64,000 nt of DNA from Sympetrum striolatum (Eukaryota; Arthropoda; Insecta; Odonata; Libellulidae), in assembly GCA_947579665.1 (NCBI GenBank), contig OX388350.1, forward strand, positions 87,625,152-87,689,151, in the 5' to 3' direction. Below the pieces are notes generated by a model. The model worked only from the letters and a program-made list of their open reading frames with translations. It was not told the DNA's origin and did no database searches. The position numbers and the translations under genes are program-made. Shown here piece after piece: positions 37,130 through 49,576 of this stretch (the stretch's first letter is position 1; every line of letters begins with the position of its first letter).

Positions 37130-37212
37130 AATTTATTAATTTGATTCACACACTGCTTGTATGTGTATGTATACATACACACATACAGTGTGCGAATCAA
37201 ATTAATAAATTA
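37130..37212. repeat. 83-bp near-perfect palindrome
   Basis: Outer arms AATTTATTAATTTGATTC and its complement, then CACACTG/CAGTGTG, then an alternating purine-pyrimidine centre around GTATGTATACATAC. Only one substitution and a few bases of length difference break the symmetry. Confidence 0.8.
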
Positions 37213-38949
37213 AAGAAACTTAATCTAAGCTAAGGATGAACAAAGGTAAAAAATATCAACATGATTCAAAGTCAAAACTAGGTCTAAGTCAATTCCACTT
37301 TGATAACGAGATGTTTTGAGAGCAAAGTTATTGTCTGTCCGCATAACCACCCCTCGAGGTCCCCACCAAAGCAGCTCATTCACCAAGTGATGGATGGCAA
37401 ATTCCCTCAAAGTATAAGAAGACATGGGTTTGAGTCCCATTCATGGTGATATTTCACGCTTATGTTTATCTTTGGCACGCCCATCCACATGTGTTCTTCT
37501 CCTTAATCTTAGCTTTCAGTATGTTTTAATGGAACCATCAGCATTAACCCCATTTTTTTGACATCTTTATGAAATTTGTTTCTTTATGCATTTTTTATAG
37601 TAAAATTCTTGAAACCATTTCCATGCTTACATTTTGTTTGTGCTTTGCACTATAGTGTTATAAGTCCATCCTGTTCATTTGCATGGCTCCGGTGCATTTG
37701 CTCTCCTGCAGAAATGTGGGTATGAAATTTATAGTTAACATCTTCCATAACACTATTTGAAATCAGTATTTGCTACCAATTAGTCAAACTATCATCTTCT
37801 TTGTTCTGATGGTAATGTAATGAAAATTAATGGTTAAAATATATCCAATGGTATGGCAGTCTTGATCAAAAATCAGATATTTATTGTCAGATATTCAAGG
37901 AAGGAATTACTATGATAAAGAGTATTTCTCTCTTTATTTGTGAAGAGTTTTAAATTTTGGCATGCTTGAAATTAGCATATGCGAACCTGTGTCCTACGTA
38001 GTGATCATGAAACTGCCAGTTAAATTACTTTTATATCACTTGGAGTATTTTAGATATGATGACAGAGATTAGGAATTTTTTCATACTGATCTTTTGTTTA
38101 TTAGTCCTCAGGTATCGATAGTGTCATATTTAGTAGTATCAATTTGATTACTGTCAGCTGAAGAAACATTTTCATTGTTTATATATCTTAATATGCTGTT
38201 TCTTAGACATAAGCATTCAGATATTTTGATTACATATTGAGGCTAATTTTGGTTTAAGCTTCCATTTTGGCGTCATTGCTTTGTAAGTCTCTCATGAAAA
38301 TCTGTCCATTTTGAATTTGTCTTGATGTGACTTTTCTTTCGGAGGCCATTCAAATATATATTTTATAGTTTCAATTTGTATATTGGTGTATAAGTTTTTG
38401 GCTTTGTGATACCCTCGTGCGCAAGTTTTGTCAATACTTAATGATGGAAATATTTCACAATAACTTTGAATCATGGATATTTTTTAATCTCCTAACTCAT
38501 GAATGCATTACTTCACAATCATCTAAAACATTTTAATAATTCACCTTGTCCACTATATGTGGCAATGAAGAATTTGAGTATCATTTAAATGGATTAGTTT
38601 GCATGCAATATAATTCCTCTGCTCATAATGTACCATTATAGCTCTTGAAACAAATGAAAATGTCCTTTGTAATTTTCATTTTGCTGTTTTGATTTGTTTA
38701 GATGATGTCTTATTACAGAGCACCGGAAATTGATCTTTAAACATTATTTCCATTCAAATTAAGAAACTTGAGAAATGATTGATTGTGAAATAATAAATCT
38801 ACCTATCATATGGAATAAATGTAGTTACCATTAACTTTATATCCAATTTGGAATAATTTTTCTTTAAAGGGATAAATGATTATTTAAAATACCTTTTTTT
38901 TCCCCTCAGCCTTTATGAAATATTTTGCGTTATCTGGTTTTTCTGTACT

Positions 38950-39081
38950 CAGGATCATATTGAAATAACTATGCAAATTCCACGCAAACTTTTTAATTGC
39001 ATAACTGGCTTTGAGCTTAAATGCTCCTCTTCAGGTACAAGAATACGAAGGTTTTTGTATAATAATTTCAATATGATCCTG
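38950..39081. repeat. 132-bp segment with 17-bp terminal inverted repeats
   Basis: CAGGATCATATTGAAAT at 38950-38966 is exactly repeated in inverted form at 39065-39081. Small size and exact ends suggest a short MITE or a recent fold-back. No target duplication is evident. Confidence 0.65.
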
Positions 39082-39189
39082 ATTATGGAATTCTTCCGAA
39101 TCAGGGCTACTTCAAATGAGGTTTTTTCGTTCTTAACATAAAAAATTGAAGTAACCTATTTATTACTGATAATTATATTTTAACGTATT

Positions 39190-39212
39190 TATATATATAT
39201 ATATATATATAT
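39190..39212. repeat. Short (TA)n microsatellite
   Basis: An uninterrupted TA run of about 23 bases. Confidence 0.85.
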
Positions 39213-41431
39213 CCGTGAAATTTATATTTTATCCATTTTTACAAGGTTACCTATTTCTTATAATGTATTGTCAAGTTCTGATGAAACTTTGATGAGCTGA
39301 AAGTAACTATTATATCATTCAATATGTAACCCAGCAAATGTATATTGTTACTTTGAATTGTTGGTAAATATTATATTGATTCTTAGCGTATGTCAATCAG
39401 TATTTCCATAGCTCATGAGTGAAAATGGGAGACATTTATTAAAAGTTTTAGTACGTAGAAAATGTGAAATTATGGGAACATCTGACAAAAATTAGCTGTG
39501 GATAAAGTTATAGCAATGTGTTAATTTTATTTTAAATAGAGTTAGTGAATGAAAGCTTTTCACTAATGGTACAAGAAAAAGTGAAATATGATATTGGCTG
39601 TGTTTTCATCTCATTCAAAATATTTTTCAAGAGCTTATCATTAAAATGTGTATTATGTGTATATACATGCATAAATATGTTAGTGAATGCATTACTGTTT
39701 TTTTGAGCTTTAAAACTTACATATTGCAAAATTTAAATTTGGTAATATATGGCACAAAGTGTTTAATTTTTACAGATAATTCAGCGTTAATTTCTGATTT
39801 TGATGAGTTTGTCTGTGGAAGTGAATAAGATCTTCAATGAATGACAATGAACATAAATATGTCCATACCATTCCATTACAGATAATGTTAAATAATCTCT
39901 GTAAGTAATATCCTTTAGTAGTGTATTTTATTTATTGTATATTTGTAAATAAATGCCTGAAGATTTGGCATTAAAAACGATGCATCAGTTATCTTGTGTA
40001 GATTTCATACTTTCTTTTTTAAGGTAATCACTTTGTCTTTATTCATCAACTATTGCGGATGATTAAAATTGCCTAGACTGTCATAAGACCAATCTTAGTT
40101 CCAGATGTTAAAACATTCATAACTAATTAAGGAGGCTCAACTGACCCATCCAGACCTAATCCTCTATATACGATATTTATTATTTATTTAGTACATATTA
40201 AATTAACTTTTATTTATCTATGTGTGGTTATTATTAATTAAATATATACTATTTTCAATCCAAGGAGCATTTTATAGTCAATGTGATTAAATGTGGATAT
40301 ATTATTAATCTTAACTGAGATGATAATTAAACAATGATAATCTAACGGTATTTCTCTAAGCATATCAATTTCATCAGCTGCAGCTACTATCAAACTCTAT
40401 GAAAATTAAGTTTATAGCAACAGTTCTTCTCTTTGGAAATGGATTTTGTAGGTTAGTCCTTAATGTCTGACATGACGTACTTTAAGCATACATAATATTT
40501 TATGATATATGTATTTCATAATTAACTGTTATTTTACCCTATTTAACCTTGCCTTTTGCTTCATCTTTGGTTCTGACTGAAAGGGTGAAATTCTGTAGAA
40601 GCAATTGATGGAGAAATGAATTTAAATACTGATCAACCAAAATGGATACTTAAGGATGGAGATGCTCTACTTAACTTTGAATTCTTCACCATCTCTATCT
40701 GTTGATAAAAATAGTTTTTCGTGAAAATATATGAAACTATTCATTCTTTCCTTTTTAGTAAGACTTTTGATAAACATTTCTCGTCAATACATCACTGAAC
40801 CTGCTGTACCTGATTGAAATAACCTTCAAATTACGTTGAGCAATGGAACAAACAATGTACCTACTTAGAAACTCAGGAGAAAAATTGTATTAACTGGTAT
40901 ATAACAGACTTAACTTATTCCCTTCTTTGTGGGTGTTTGTCTGTGTTGGTTAAAGTTTTTTTACTTAGAACCCTTAAGGTTTTTACATCCACAATTCTTC
41001 TCATTTTTTTACCATACTATCTATTTAATTTAATTATTGTGTAATCTATGATGATAGGTTAATTGTAAGAAGAGACTTTTAGTCTCAATCTTCACCTGAA
41101 TAAGGACATTTTATTATTAATACTATTAGTATATCAATGATACCTAAAGACATTCAGATATTGACCATGAAATTTAAAATATTGATTTTACAAACTTTTC
41201 AATTGAAATTTGCTTAGGAGCACATTGTTAAAAATAGACAAAGGGAGTAGAAAGTGATTCTCATATTTCTGTTGCCATTTTGAATGCATTAAAGGGGAAA
41301 GTTTGATATCTGTGTTCCCCTTCTCCTGAACCAAAGCCACAAATAAGTATGTATATCTGTATGTGTTCCCAGCATGTTAATTAAAGAATATCAAGTAGTA
41401 GGTGAGACCAGGGTGATGGTCCCCTCCTTAA

Positions 41432-43011
41432 GGGGGTGTTCTCAAGTAACATTTTGAAAAATTCGAAAATTTTTTTTTGAATTCTTCTCAAGTTTAGGTA
41501 TCTAAAAATAAGATACCAAAAGGATTTTGCCGGATTCGAAACCTAAACCAAGTTTTGAGGCAAGTTTAGGGGCGCTCTCGCGGCGTGCCGAGCTCGCACA
41601 TGGCGCGACGGAAATCATTTGTATTTCAGGTATTTATACCAGAATCATTTCCGATATCCGAGGAAGGGAAAATAGGGCTAGGGTTTGAGGAAAAAAGTCT
41701 GTGACTAACACACTCTTACGGTTTCGCTTAGATGTAGTTAGTTTCGTTTTCGTCGTGGTTGCATCCACTCGTATCGAAATATTCTCCTCCATATTCTTTT
41801 GGATTCGCGAGTAATTTGCCTGTTCAACCATGTATAGGAAGGGTTCCCGAAGCAAATGAACCTTAGCTTATCGAACAAAAAGTAAAAGTTTGCAAAGGAA
41901 CGTCGGCAAGCCCGAGAAATCTACCGAGTACGCCAGCACGTCGTCACGTAAAATTGGGAGCGCAAGTGCCACTGACTTCGTCGTCAACGAACATCTAAGC
42001 TACAATTTCATCGATATTTTCTCTGTCTTCTCGACACATGCTACACTTGTAGTTTGCAAGGACTGTTATGGGGAAGTAGCATTTGAGCGGAAAAGTGAAC
42101 GTGGCTTGGGCTTTACAGTGTGCATGAAATGCAAGAAGTGTGGTAGTGATGTTTTGATAAATTCGTGCCCGCTCATAAGAAATGCCTACGAAATCAACCG
42201 TCGTAGTATTGTGCTAAATATGCATCTTCTGGGAATTGGTTTTCAAGGACTGAATTTGTTTTGTGGCCTTATACGGGACGAGAGTCGGATCATCCGTTCG
42301 GAGGGGCGCATGAGCGATCTCGCTAAAAGGGCCAGGATCTATCGGAGAGAAAGCGATTCTGCTAAACACGAGTTCGCAGAGGTCGAGGAAGGTGTGTTGT
42401 ACGACCTCAGAATCGCCGATTGATTGTAAGTGACACAATCCCGAAAAAAAGCAAACTTGAAACTTTGAACGCGTTTTTCTCAAAACTACGTTTTTCAAAC
42501 TGGTTCACACGATTCCTAGAAAACTAATTCATGGATTTAGATGCGGTTTCTTTTTGAATGAGTGGTAATGTTTTCGCTATCTTTTGACGGAGGTTTATCC
42601 CCCTATTATCAATAACAAATGTTTGACGAATTTTTTTATTACGAAAAAAAGGGAGAAAAATTATTTTTTTCTTCTAAGTCCCGCTATTTTGAAAATTTTT
42701 ATCGTAATTAAAAAAGTCCCCGCCAAACGATAATCACAACGTTGTTAATTGATAAAAAAAAATATGCTCGTTTCAGACCAACCGTATTTGCACTATCGTG
42801 CGAACCATCGACCAAATTTTTTTGGAAGGACTAACTTTGCAAGGGCGCATTGGCCAAACAACGAAAGTTTTTTCACCAAATATAACTTTGATTTAGTTCA
42901 AAGATCAATAAAAATTTAGAAAAAAACCGCATTGAAAAATATTTCATACTTTCCTAACAGTAAAATTCTGAAAAAGGCTTTGAAAAACGGCCGTTACATG
43001 AGAACACTCCC
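41432..43011 (+). mobile_element. 1.58-kb TTAA-flanked DNA transposon remnant, Kolobok/Mutator-like
   Basis: The left end GGGGGTGTTCTCAAGTAAC and the reverse complement of the right end, GGGAGTGTTCTCATGTAAC, form terminal inverted repeats. TTAA flanks both sides (41428-41431 and 43012-43015), the target duplication of Kolobok and piggyBac elements. The only protein-like content is the N-terminal transposase domain ORF at 41890-42423. About 590 bases follow it without coding signal, so the catalytic part is deleted. Base composition is less AT-rich in the ORF than around it. Confidence 0.75.
41890..42423 (+). pseudogene. N-terminal domain of a Mutator-like/Kolobok-type transposase
   Basis: A 177-codon open frame. 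Its core resembles the N-terminal region of metazoan 'Mutator-like transposase' proteins: two CxxC pairs ('CKDC' near residue 57 and 'CMKCKKCG' near 78), the phrase 'RKSERGLGFTVCMKC', then 'YEINRRSIVLNMHLLGIGFQ', 'GLNLFCGL'. The C/C pairs are likely zinc ligands and the E-I-N-R-R stretch is a family hallmark. The catalytic DDE region is missing. The open frame begins with TTG and has no in-frame ATG ahead of the conserved part, so either an upstream exon is lost or it is not translated. Family assignment (Kolobok versus MULE) rests on the TTAA duplication and is moderately secure. Confidence 0.7.
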
Positions 43012-43015
43012 TTAA

Positions 43016-43380
43016 GCGAATTGAATTTTCTACAGCTTGCCAAATACATTTTTGGCAAATGGAAATACTGAAAATCTTAATTCACTGGTCTAGAATCTGA
43101 ATTAATTTAACTGATATCCTATCTATTAAAATGAAAAAAATAATCCTTAATAACCCTGGCTACTGGGGTAATTCGGCCATGGTCTCAGGTTTATGATTCC
43201 ATCATTTTAGGAAGCAAATAACTATGTATTTATTTCACTGAATCAGACAAGGTATTGTGGTAATCCATAATGGAAAGAATCTAAGAAAGATTTATACTTT
43301 TACCAGAAATTTATTTTTCACATAAAACTGTAATTCAACCGGCTTCGACGATTAATCTTCATCAGATAACAAGGAGTTTC
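43016..43380. other. Spacer, nothing recognised
   Basis: Short AT-rich stretch between the TTAA-flanked element and the RTE-like fragment. A CGGCTTCGACGATTAATC block near 43340 may belong to the retrotransposon. Confidence 0.4.
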
Positions 43381-43689
43381 AGCTGGAACTTAGAAATAGA
43401 TTCTCAGCATTTCAAGGAAGAACTCGAAACGAAAGTTATGGAAATCGTAAAGAAAGCGGCAGAGGAAGTAGTGAGCATGCCAAGAAAACCTAAGGATAAG
43501 AAGTTTAGTGAAAGAACCCGGCAAATGATGAAACGACGGAAGGAACTGAAGAATTCAGACACTCCATGAGATAAAATCGAATATGCCGAGATTTGCAAAG
43601 CCATCAGAGTAGCAATCAAGGAAGATGTGAGGAATTTTAATGAAAAGATTGTGCAAGAGGCCATAGAAAATAACAAGGGCATAAAGAGA
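43381..43689 (+). pseudogene. RTE-like non-LTR retrotransposon ORF fragment
   Basis: About 103 codons in one frame with one internal TGA (at 43567-43569). It reads 'NLEIDSQHFKEELETKV', then 'FSERTRQMMKRRKELKNSD', stop, 'DKIEYAEICKAI', 'IKEDVRNFNEKIVQEAI', 'ENNKGIK'. This is the linker between the endonuclease and reverse transcriptase domains of RTE-like elements, with the R-x-L/M-M-x-R-R-x-x-L-K helix and the K-x-E-Y-x-E-x-C-K-x-I helix. Neither flanking catalytic domain is present. The fragment stops exactly where the TA-rich border of the repeat array begins. Confidence 0.75.
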
Positions 43690-43797
43690 ATACATATATA
43701 TCTATTATATATAGACGCTTCTCCGGATTCATTCATCTATTATATATAGATGCTTCTCCGGATTCATTCATATATATAGATAGGTATATAGATAGAT
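43690..43797. repeat. Linker with two tandem TCTCCGGA modules, left border of array
   Basis: Two direct copies of TATATAGA(C/T)GCTTCTCCGG followed by ATTCATTC, in TA-rich sequence, form the left border directly against the RTE-like fragment. Confidence 0.8.
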
Positions 43798-44870
43798 AGG
43801 ATACAAATTCACAGCCTAAACCACAAGCGTGATTGAGTTCAAATTTTTACGACATATTGGCCATAACGTGTAACCGCCAGAAAAATTGCGATTTTTAACC
43901 TCAGTGTCATGGGTTCGATTCCAGAGGGCCCCAAAGTCCCGATTTTTCCCGTTTAAATGTATTGCTTTGATTTTCGGGAATTTTAAAAAAATACTTGCCG
44001 GATAGGTAGAGAATCGAAACTCAAGGAGCCGATATATATGGTCATGATCTATCGAAAACGTAAATGAGTTTCACTAATAATATCCTGGGTTCGATGCTAG
44101 GTCGAGGCAAAAATCGGCCGTTTAAAATGCATTGTGGAGATTTTTAAGATTTTTTTCGACCCTTTCCCGATGGCATGGAAACTTGAAATTCGGCATGGAG
44201 TGATAGATTATAAAAATATTTCCTAATCAAATTTTACAAATTCGCTGATGGTCCTTGGTTCGATCCCAGAGAGCCATTTACATTCCTCAATGCATTTCTT
44301 ATGGAGATAAGAGAATTAGGTTTTAGGTACTTCCCGGCATGATATCGACTTCAAACTTTGTATGATATAAGATTAAGTCCTAATAAATCATACTGATAAT
44401 TCACAATTACCAATATTTCCTGGGTTCGAAACCAGGCGTCTTTACAATCAGTAAATTATCCAATTTTTAAGAATTAATTTGAACCCCTTCCCGTTAATAT
44501 TAAAACATTAAATTAGTCATATAGATAGAGAACATAGATACATTTCAAAATCATTTTTTAGATTTCCTAAATAGTCCATGGTTCGAATCCAGAGAGCCAT
44601 CTATCTTCGTGAAAAGTAGGACGTCGTTTCATGCAGTTGCAGTCAATAATTTTGCTTGAATTTTCACACATAGTTAGATATGGTGATCTTCTGTTGTGCT
44701 GCATAGTAGGTTCACCAGTAAGACCCGGGTTCGATGCCAGACGATTAAATTTCAGCGAATTTTAAGAAAAAATTCAATCCTTTTTTTTTTGAGGACAGTC
44801 CCGATATGATGCCGATATGAAATAAGTATTGCCGATCTGCTTGCAGTATGCAAGCTACATTTTACTCGTA
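43798..44870 (+). repeat. Array copy 1, forward, left end type B
   Basis: TTCGA motifs start at 43914, 44090, 44259, 44425, 44582 and 44730 (spacing 176, 169, 166, 157, 148). The left end has the AGGATACAAATTCACAG form and the second block the TTTAAATGCATTGCTTTG form. Right-end hairpin complete. Confidence 0.88.
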
Positions 44871-44930
44871 TGATATATGAATGAATCCGGAGAAGCATCT
44901 ATATATAATAGATATATATATATATATATA

Positions 44931-46000
44931 TACGAGTAAAATGTAGCTTGCATACTGCAAGCTGATCGACAACACTAATTTCATATCGGCATTATATCGG
45001 GACGGTCCTCAAAAGAAAAAAAAAAAAGATTTAATTTTTTCTGAAAATTCGCTGAAATTTATCGTCTGGCATCAAACCCGGGTCTTACTGGTAAACCTAC
45101 TATGAAACAAAATAGAAGATCACCAACTCTAACTATGTGTGAAAATTCAAGCTGAAATATTGGTTACAACTGCCTCAAAAGACGTTCTAATTTTTACGAA
45201 TGTGAATGGCTCTCGGGACTCGAACCAAGGACGATCTTGGAAATCTAAAAACTGTTTTTGAAAGATATTTATGATCTCTATCTATTTGCCGAATTTCAAG
45301 TTTCTATATTATTGGGAAAGGTTTCAAAATAATTCCTAAAAATTGGATCAACTTCTGATTGCAGAGACACCTGGTGTCGAACCCAGGACACATTGATAGC
45401 CGTGAATACCCAGTTTGATTTCTAAGGACTTGCTCTACTAACATGCAAAGTTTGAAGTCGATAGCATGCCGGGAAGTGCCTAAATTTAGTTTCCGTTATC
45501 TCCGTAAGAAATGCAAATGGCCCTCTGGGATCGAACCAAGGACCATCAGCGAATATGTAAAATTTAATTATGAAACATATTCATGATATCCAACCACATG
45601 CCGAGTTTCAAGTATCTATGTTATCGGGAAATGATCCAAAAAAAATCTTCAAAATCGCCGCAATGCATTTTAAACGGCCGATTTTTGCCCCGACCTAGCA
45701 TCGAACCATGGACCATGTTTGGCGATGTTTTTTTTGTTTTCGTTGGATATCCACGGCATCTAGCGATCCCTCGAATTTCAACTCTCTACCTTTCCGAGAA
45801 GTGCCTCAAAAAATTTTTCGAAAATCTTCACCATATATCCTTATGGAGAAAATCGGGACTTTGGGGCCTTCTGGAATCGAACCCATGACACTGATGTTCA
45901 AAGTCGGATTTTTTCTGGAGGTTACACGATATGGCCAATATGCCGTAAAAATTTCAAAGCAGTGGCACTTGTGGAACATGCTTAGACTTTTGATCCCTAA
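44931..46000 (-). repeat. Array copy 2, reverse, left end type A
   Basis: Begins (right end of unit) with TACGAGTAAAATGTAGCTTG and ends with the complement of the GGGATCAAAA-type left end. Its right-end hairpin reads GCTTGCATACTGCAAGC. Faces copy 1 tail to tail across a 60-bp TA-rich linker. Confidence 0.88.
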
Positions 46001-46067
46001 TGAATGAATGAGTGTATATATATATAGGTATATCCGGAGAAGCGTCTATATATAATAGATATATAGG

Positions 46068-47150
46068 TACGAGTAAAATGTTGCTTGCATACTGCAAGCA
46101 GATCGACAACACTATTTTCATGTCGGCATCATATCCGGACGGCCATCAAAAGAAAAAAAAGGATTTAATTTTTTCTTAAAATTTGCCTAAATTCCATCGT
46201 CTGGCATCGAACCCGGGTCTTTACTGTGAACTTACTATGCAGCACAATAATAGAACATCACCATCTCTAACGATGTGTGAAAATTCAAGCAGAAATATGG
46301 GCTACAACTGCCTCAAAAGACGTTCTAATTTTTACGAATTTTAATGGCTCTCTGGATTCGAACCAAGGACGATCTTCAAAATCTAAAAAATGTTTCTGAA
46401 AGTTATTTATGATCTCTATCTATATGCCGAATTTGAAGTTTCTATATTATTGGCAAAGGTTTCAAAATAATTCCTAAAAATCGGATTAACTTCTGATTGC
46501 AGAGACATCTGGTGTCGAACCCAGGACACTTTGATAGCTGTGAATGCACTGTTTGATTTGTATGGACTTGATATTTCTACATGCAAAGTTTGAAGTCGAT
46601 ATCGTGCCGGGAAGTACCTAAAATTTGTTTCCTTTATCTCCGTAAGAAAAGCATTGGGAAGTGCAAATGGTCCTCTGGGATCGAACCAAGGACCATAAGC
46701 TAATATGTAAAATTCGGTTATGAAATAAATTCATGATATCTATCGACGTGCCGAGTTTCAAGTATCCATGTTATCGGGAAAGGATCCAAAAAAAATCTTA
46801 AAATCGCCGCAATGCATTTTAAACGGCCGATTTTTGCACCGGCCTAGCATCGAACCAAGGACGATATTCGAAGATGTCTTTCCGATTTTCGTTGGCTATG
46901 CACGGCATTTAGCGGTCCCTCGAGTTTCAACTCTCTGCTTTTCCGGGAAGCACCTCAAAAAAATTTTCGAAAATCCCCGCCATGTAATCTTATGGGGAAA
47001 ATCGCGACTTTGGGGCCTTCTGGAATCGAACCCATGGCACCGAGGTTCAATGTCGGCTTTTTCCTGGAGGTTACACGTTATGGCCAATATGTCGTAAAAA
47101 TTTCAAGTCGGTGGCACTTGTGGAACATGCTTAGACTTTTGATGCCCTAT
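46068..47150 (-). repeat. Array copy 3, reverse, left end type A
   Basis: Third-block variant with GGTCCTCTGGGATCGAACC and CATAAGCTAATATG on this strand, shared with copies 12 and 13, which places these three in one subgroup. Confidence 0.88.
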
Positions 47151-47290
47151 GAATGAATGAATGAGTGAGTGTGTATATAGGTATATCCGGAGAAGCGTCT
47201 ATCTATTATCTATTATATATAGACGCTTCTCCGGATATACCTATCTATTATATATAGACGCTTCTCCGGATATACCTATATATATATATA
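47151..47290. repeat. Linker with one forward and two inverted TCCGGA modules
   Basis: Three TCCGGAGAAGCGTC modules: first in forward, then two in inverted orientation, each next to GGTATA/TATACC. The first two form an imperfect palindrome. Confidence 0.8.
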
Positions 47291-48375
47291 TACGAGTAAA
47301 ATGTAGCTTGCATACTGCAAGCAGATCGACAACACTAATTTCATAACGGCATTATATCGGGACTGTCCCGGAAAGGAAAAAAAGGATTGAAAATATTCTT
47401 AAAATTCGCTGCAATTTAATCGTCTGGCGTCGAACCTGGGTCTTAATGGTAAACTTACTATGCAGCACAACAGAAAATCACTATCTCTTACTATGTGTGA
47501 AAATTCAAGCAGATATATTGGCTCCAACTGCCTCATACGACGTCCTACTTTTCAATAATGTAAATGGCTCTCTGGATTCGAACCAAGGACGATCTAGGAA
47601 ATTTAAAACACGTTTTTGAAATGTATCTATGTTCTCTATCTATATGCCTAATTTCATGTTTTAATATTATTGTGAAGGGGTTTAAATTAATTCTTAAAAA
47701 TCGGATAATTTACTGATTGTAGAGCCGCCCGTCGTGTCGAACCCAGGAAATATTGGTAGCTGTGAATGCACAGTATAACTTATTAGGACTTCATCTTATT
47801 TCATACAAATTTTGAAGTCGATATCATGCAGGGAAGTACCTAAAACTTTTTACTATTATCTCCATAAGAAATGCATGGAGGAATGTAAATGGCCCTTTGG
47901 GATCGAACCAAGGACCATCAGCGAATATGTAAAATTTGATTATGAAATATATGTATGATCTCCAACCTCATGCCGAATTTCAAGTTTCCTTGTCATCGGA
48001 AAAGGGTCCAAAAAAAATCTTAAAAATCGCCTCAATGCATTTCAAACGGCCGATTTTTGCCTCGAGCTAGCATCGAACCCAGGATATTTTCCGTGAAACT
48101 CATTTATGTTTTCGATAGATCATGACCATATATATAGGCTCCATGAGTTTTGATTCTCTACCTATCCGGGAAGTATTTTTTAAAAATTCCCGAAAATCAC
48201 GGCAATGCATTTAAACGGGAAAAATCGGGACTTTGGGGCCCTCTGGAATCGAACCAATGACACTGAGGTTCAAAATCGCAATTTTCCTGGAGGTTACACG
48301 TTATGGCCAATATGTCGTAAAAATTTCAGGTCAATGACGATTGTGGTTTAGCCTGTGAATTTGTATCCTCGCTAT
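47291..48375 (-). repeat. Array copy 4, reverse, left end type B
   Basis: Ends with the complement of the type B left end (GCCTGTGAATTTGTATCCT). More diverged than copies 8-10 at several blocks, e.g. GTCGTGTCGAACCCAGG in the fourth block. Confidence 0.88.
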
Positions 48376-48434
48376 CTATTATATATAGACGCTTCTCCGG
48401 ATATACCTATATATAAGTTATATATATATATATA

Positions 48435-49514
48435 GGGGATCAAAATTCTAACCATGTTCTACAAGTGCCAACGACTTGAAATTTTTACGACATATTGGCC
48501 ATAACGTGTAACCTCCAGGAAAAAGCTGACATTGAACCTCGGTGTCATGGGTTCGATTCTAGAAGGCCCCAAAGTCCCGATTTTCTCCATAAGGATACAT
48601 GGTGAAGATTTTCGAAAATTTTTTTGAAGCACTTCCCGGAAAGGTAGAGAGTTGAAATTCGAGGGATCACTAGATGCCGTGGATATCTTACGAAAATCAT
48701 AAAGACATCTTCGAATATTGTCCATGGTTCGATGCTAAGTCGGGGCAAAAATCGGCCGTTTAAAATACATTGCGGCGATTTTTAAGATTTTATTTGGACC
48801 ATTTGCCGATGGCATGGAAACTTGAAATTCGGCATGAGGTTAGATATCATGAATATATTTCATAATTAAATTTTTTATGTTCGCTGATGGTCCTTGGTTC
48901 GATCCTAGAGGGCCATTTGCACTTCTCAATGCATTTCTTACGGAGATAACGGAAACAAAATTTAGGTACTTCCCGACATGCTATCGACTTTAAACTTGGC
49001 ATGACACAAGAGCAAATTTACACAAATCAAACTGTGCATTCACAGCTTACAATATGTCCTGGGTTCGACACCAGGTGTCTCTGCAATCAGAAGTTGATCC
49101 GATATTTAGGAATTATTTTGAAACCTTTCCCAATAATATAGAAACTTGAAATTCGGCATATAGATAGACATCATAATTAACTTTCAGAAACATGTTTAAG
49201 ATTTCCAAGATTGTCCTTGGTTCGAGTCCCGAGAGCCATTTACATTCGTGAACATTAGAGCGTCTTTTGAGGCAGTTGTAGCCAATATTTCTGCTTGAAT
49301 TTTCACACATAGTTAGAGATGGCGATCTTCTATTGTGTTTCATAGTAGGTTTTCCAGTAATACCCGGGATCGATTCCAGACGATGAAATTTCAGCGAATT
49401 TTAAGAACAAATTAAATCCTTTATTTTTCTTATGAGGACCGTCCCGATGTGATGCCGATATGAAATTAGTATTGCCGATCTGCTTGCAGTATGCAAGCTA
49501 CATTTTACTCGTAT
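48435..49514 (+). repeat. Array copy 5, forward, left end type A
   Basis: Head-to-head with copy 4. The fifth block has the variant GGTTCGAGTCCCGAGAGCC, shared with copies 11, 15 and 17 and, in inverse, with 2, 8 and 9. Confidence 0.88.
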
Positions 49515-49576
49515 ATATATATGGATACATGAATGAATCCGGAGAAGCATCTATATATAATAGATATATATATATA

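Larger units (their letters stand above)
36113..41431. other. Intergenic region without genes
   Basis: About 5.3 kb of AT-rich sequence. It contains the palindromes and the dinucleotide run listed separately; otherwise nothing was recognised. An AATAAATGCC context near 39950 could be a poly(A) signal of a very long Cab45 3' UTR, without support. Confidence 0.5.

Noticed and set aside
37316..37445. tRNA-like SINE suggested by GGGTTTGAGTCCC near 37424
   Set aside because: Only a B-box-like motif is present; no A box at a fitting distance and no repeat boundary were found.
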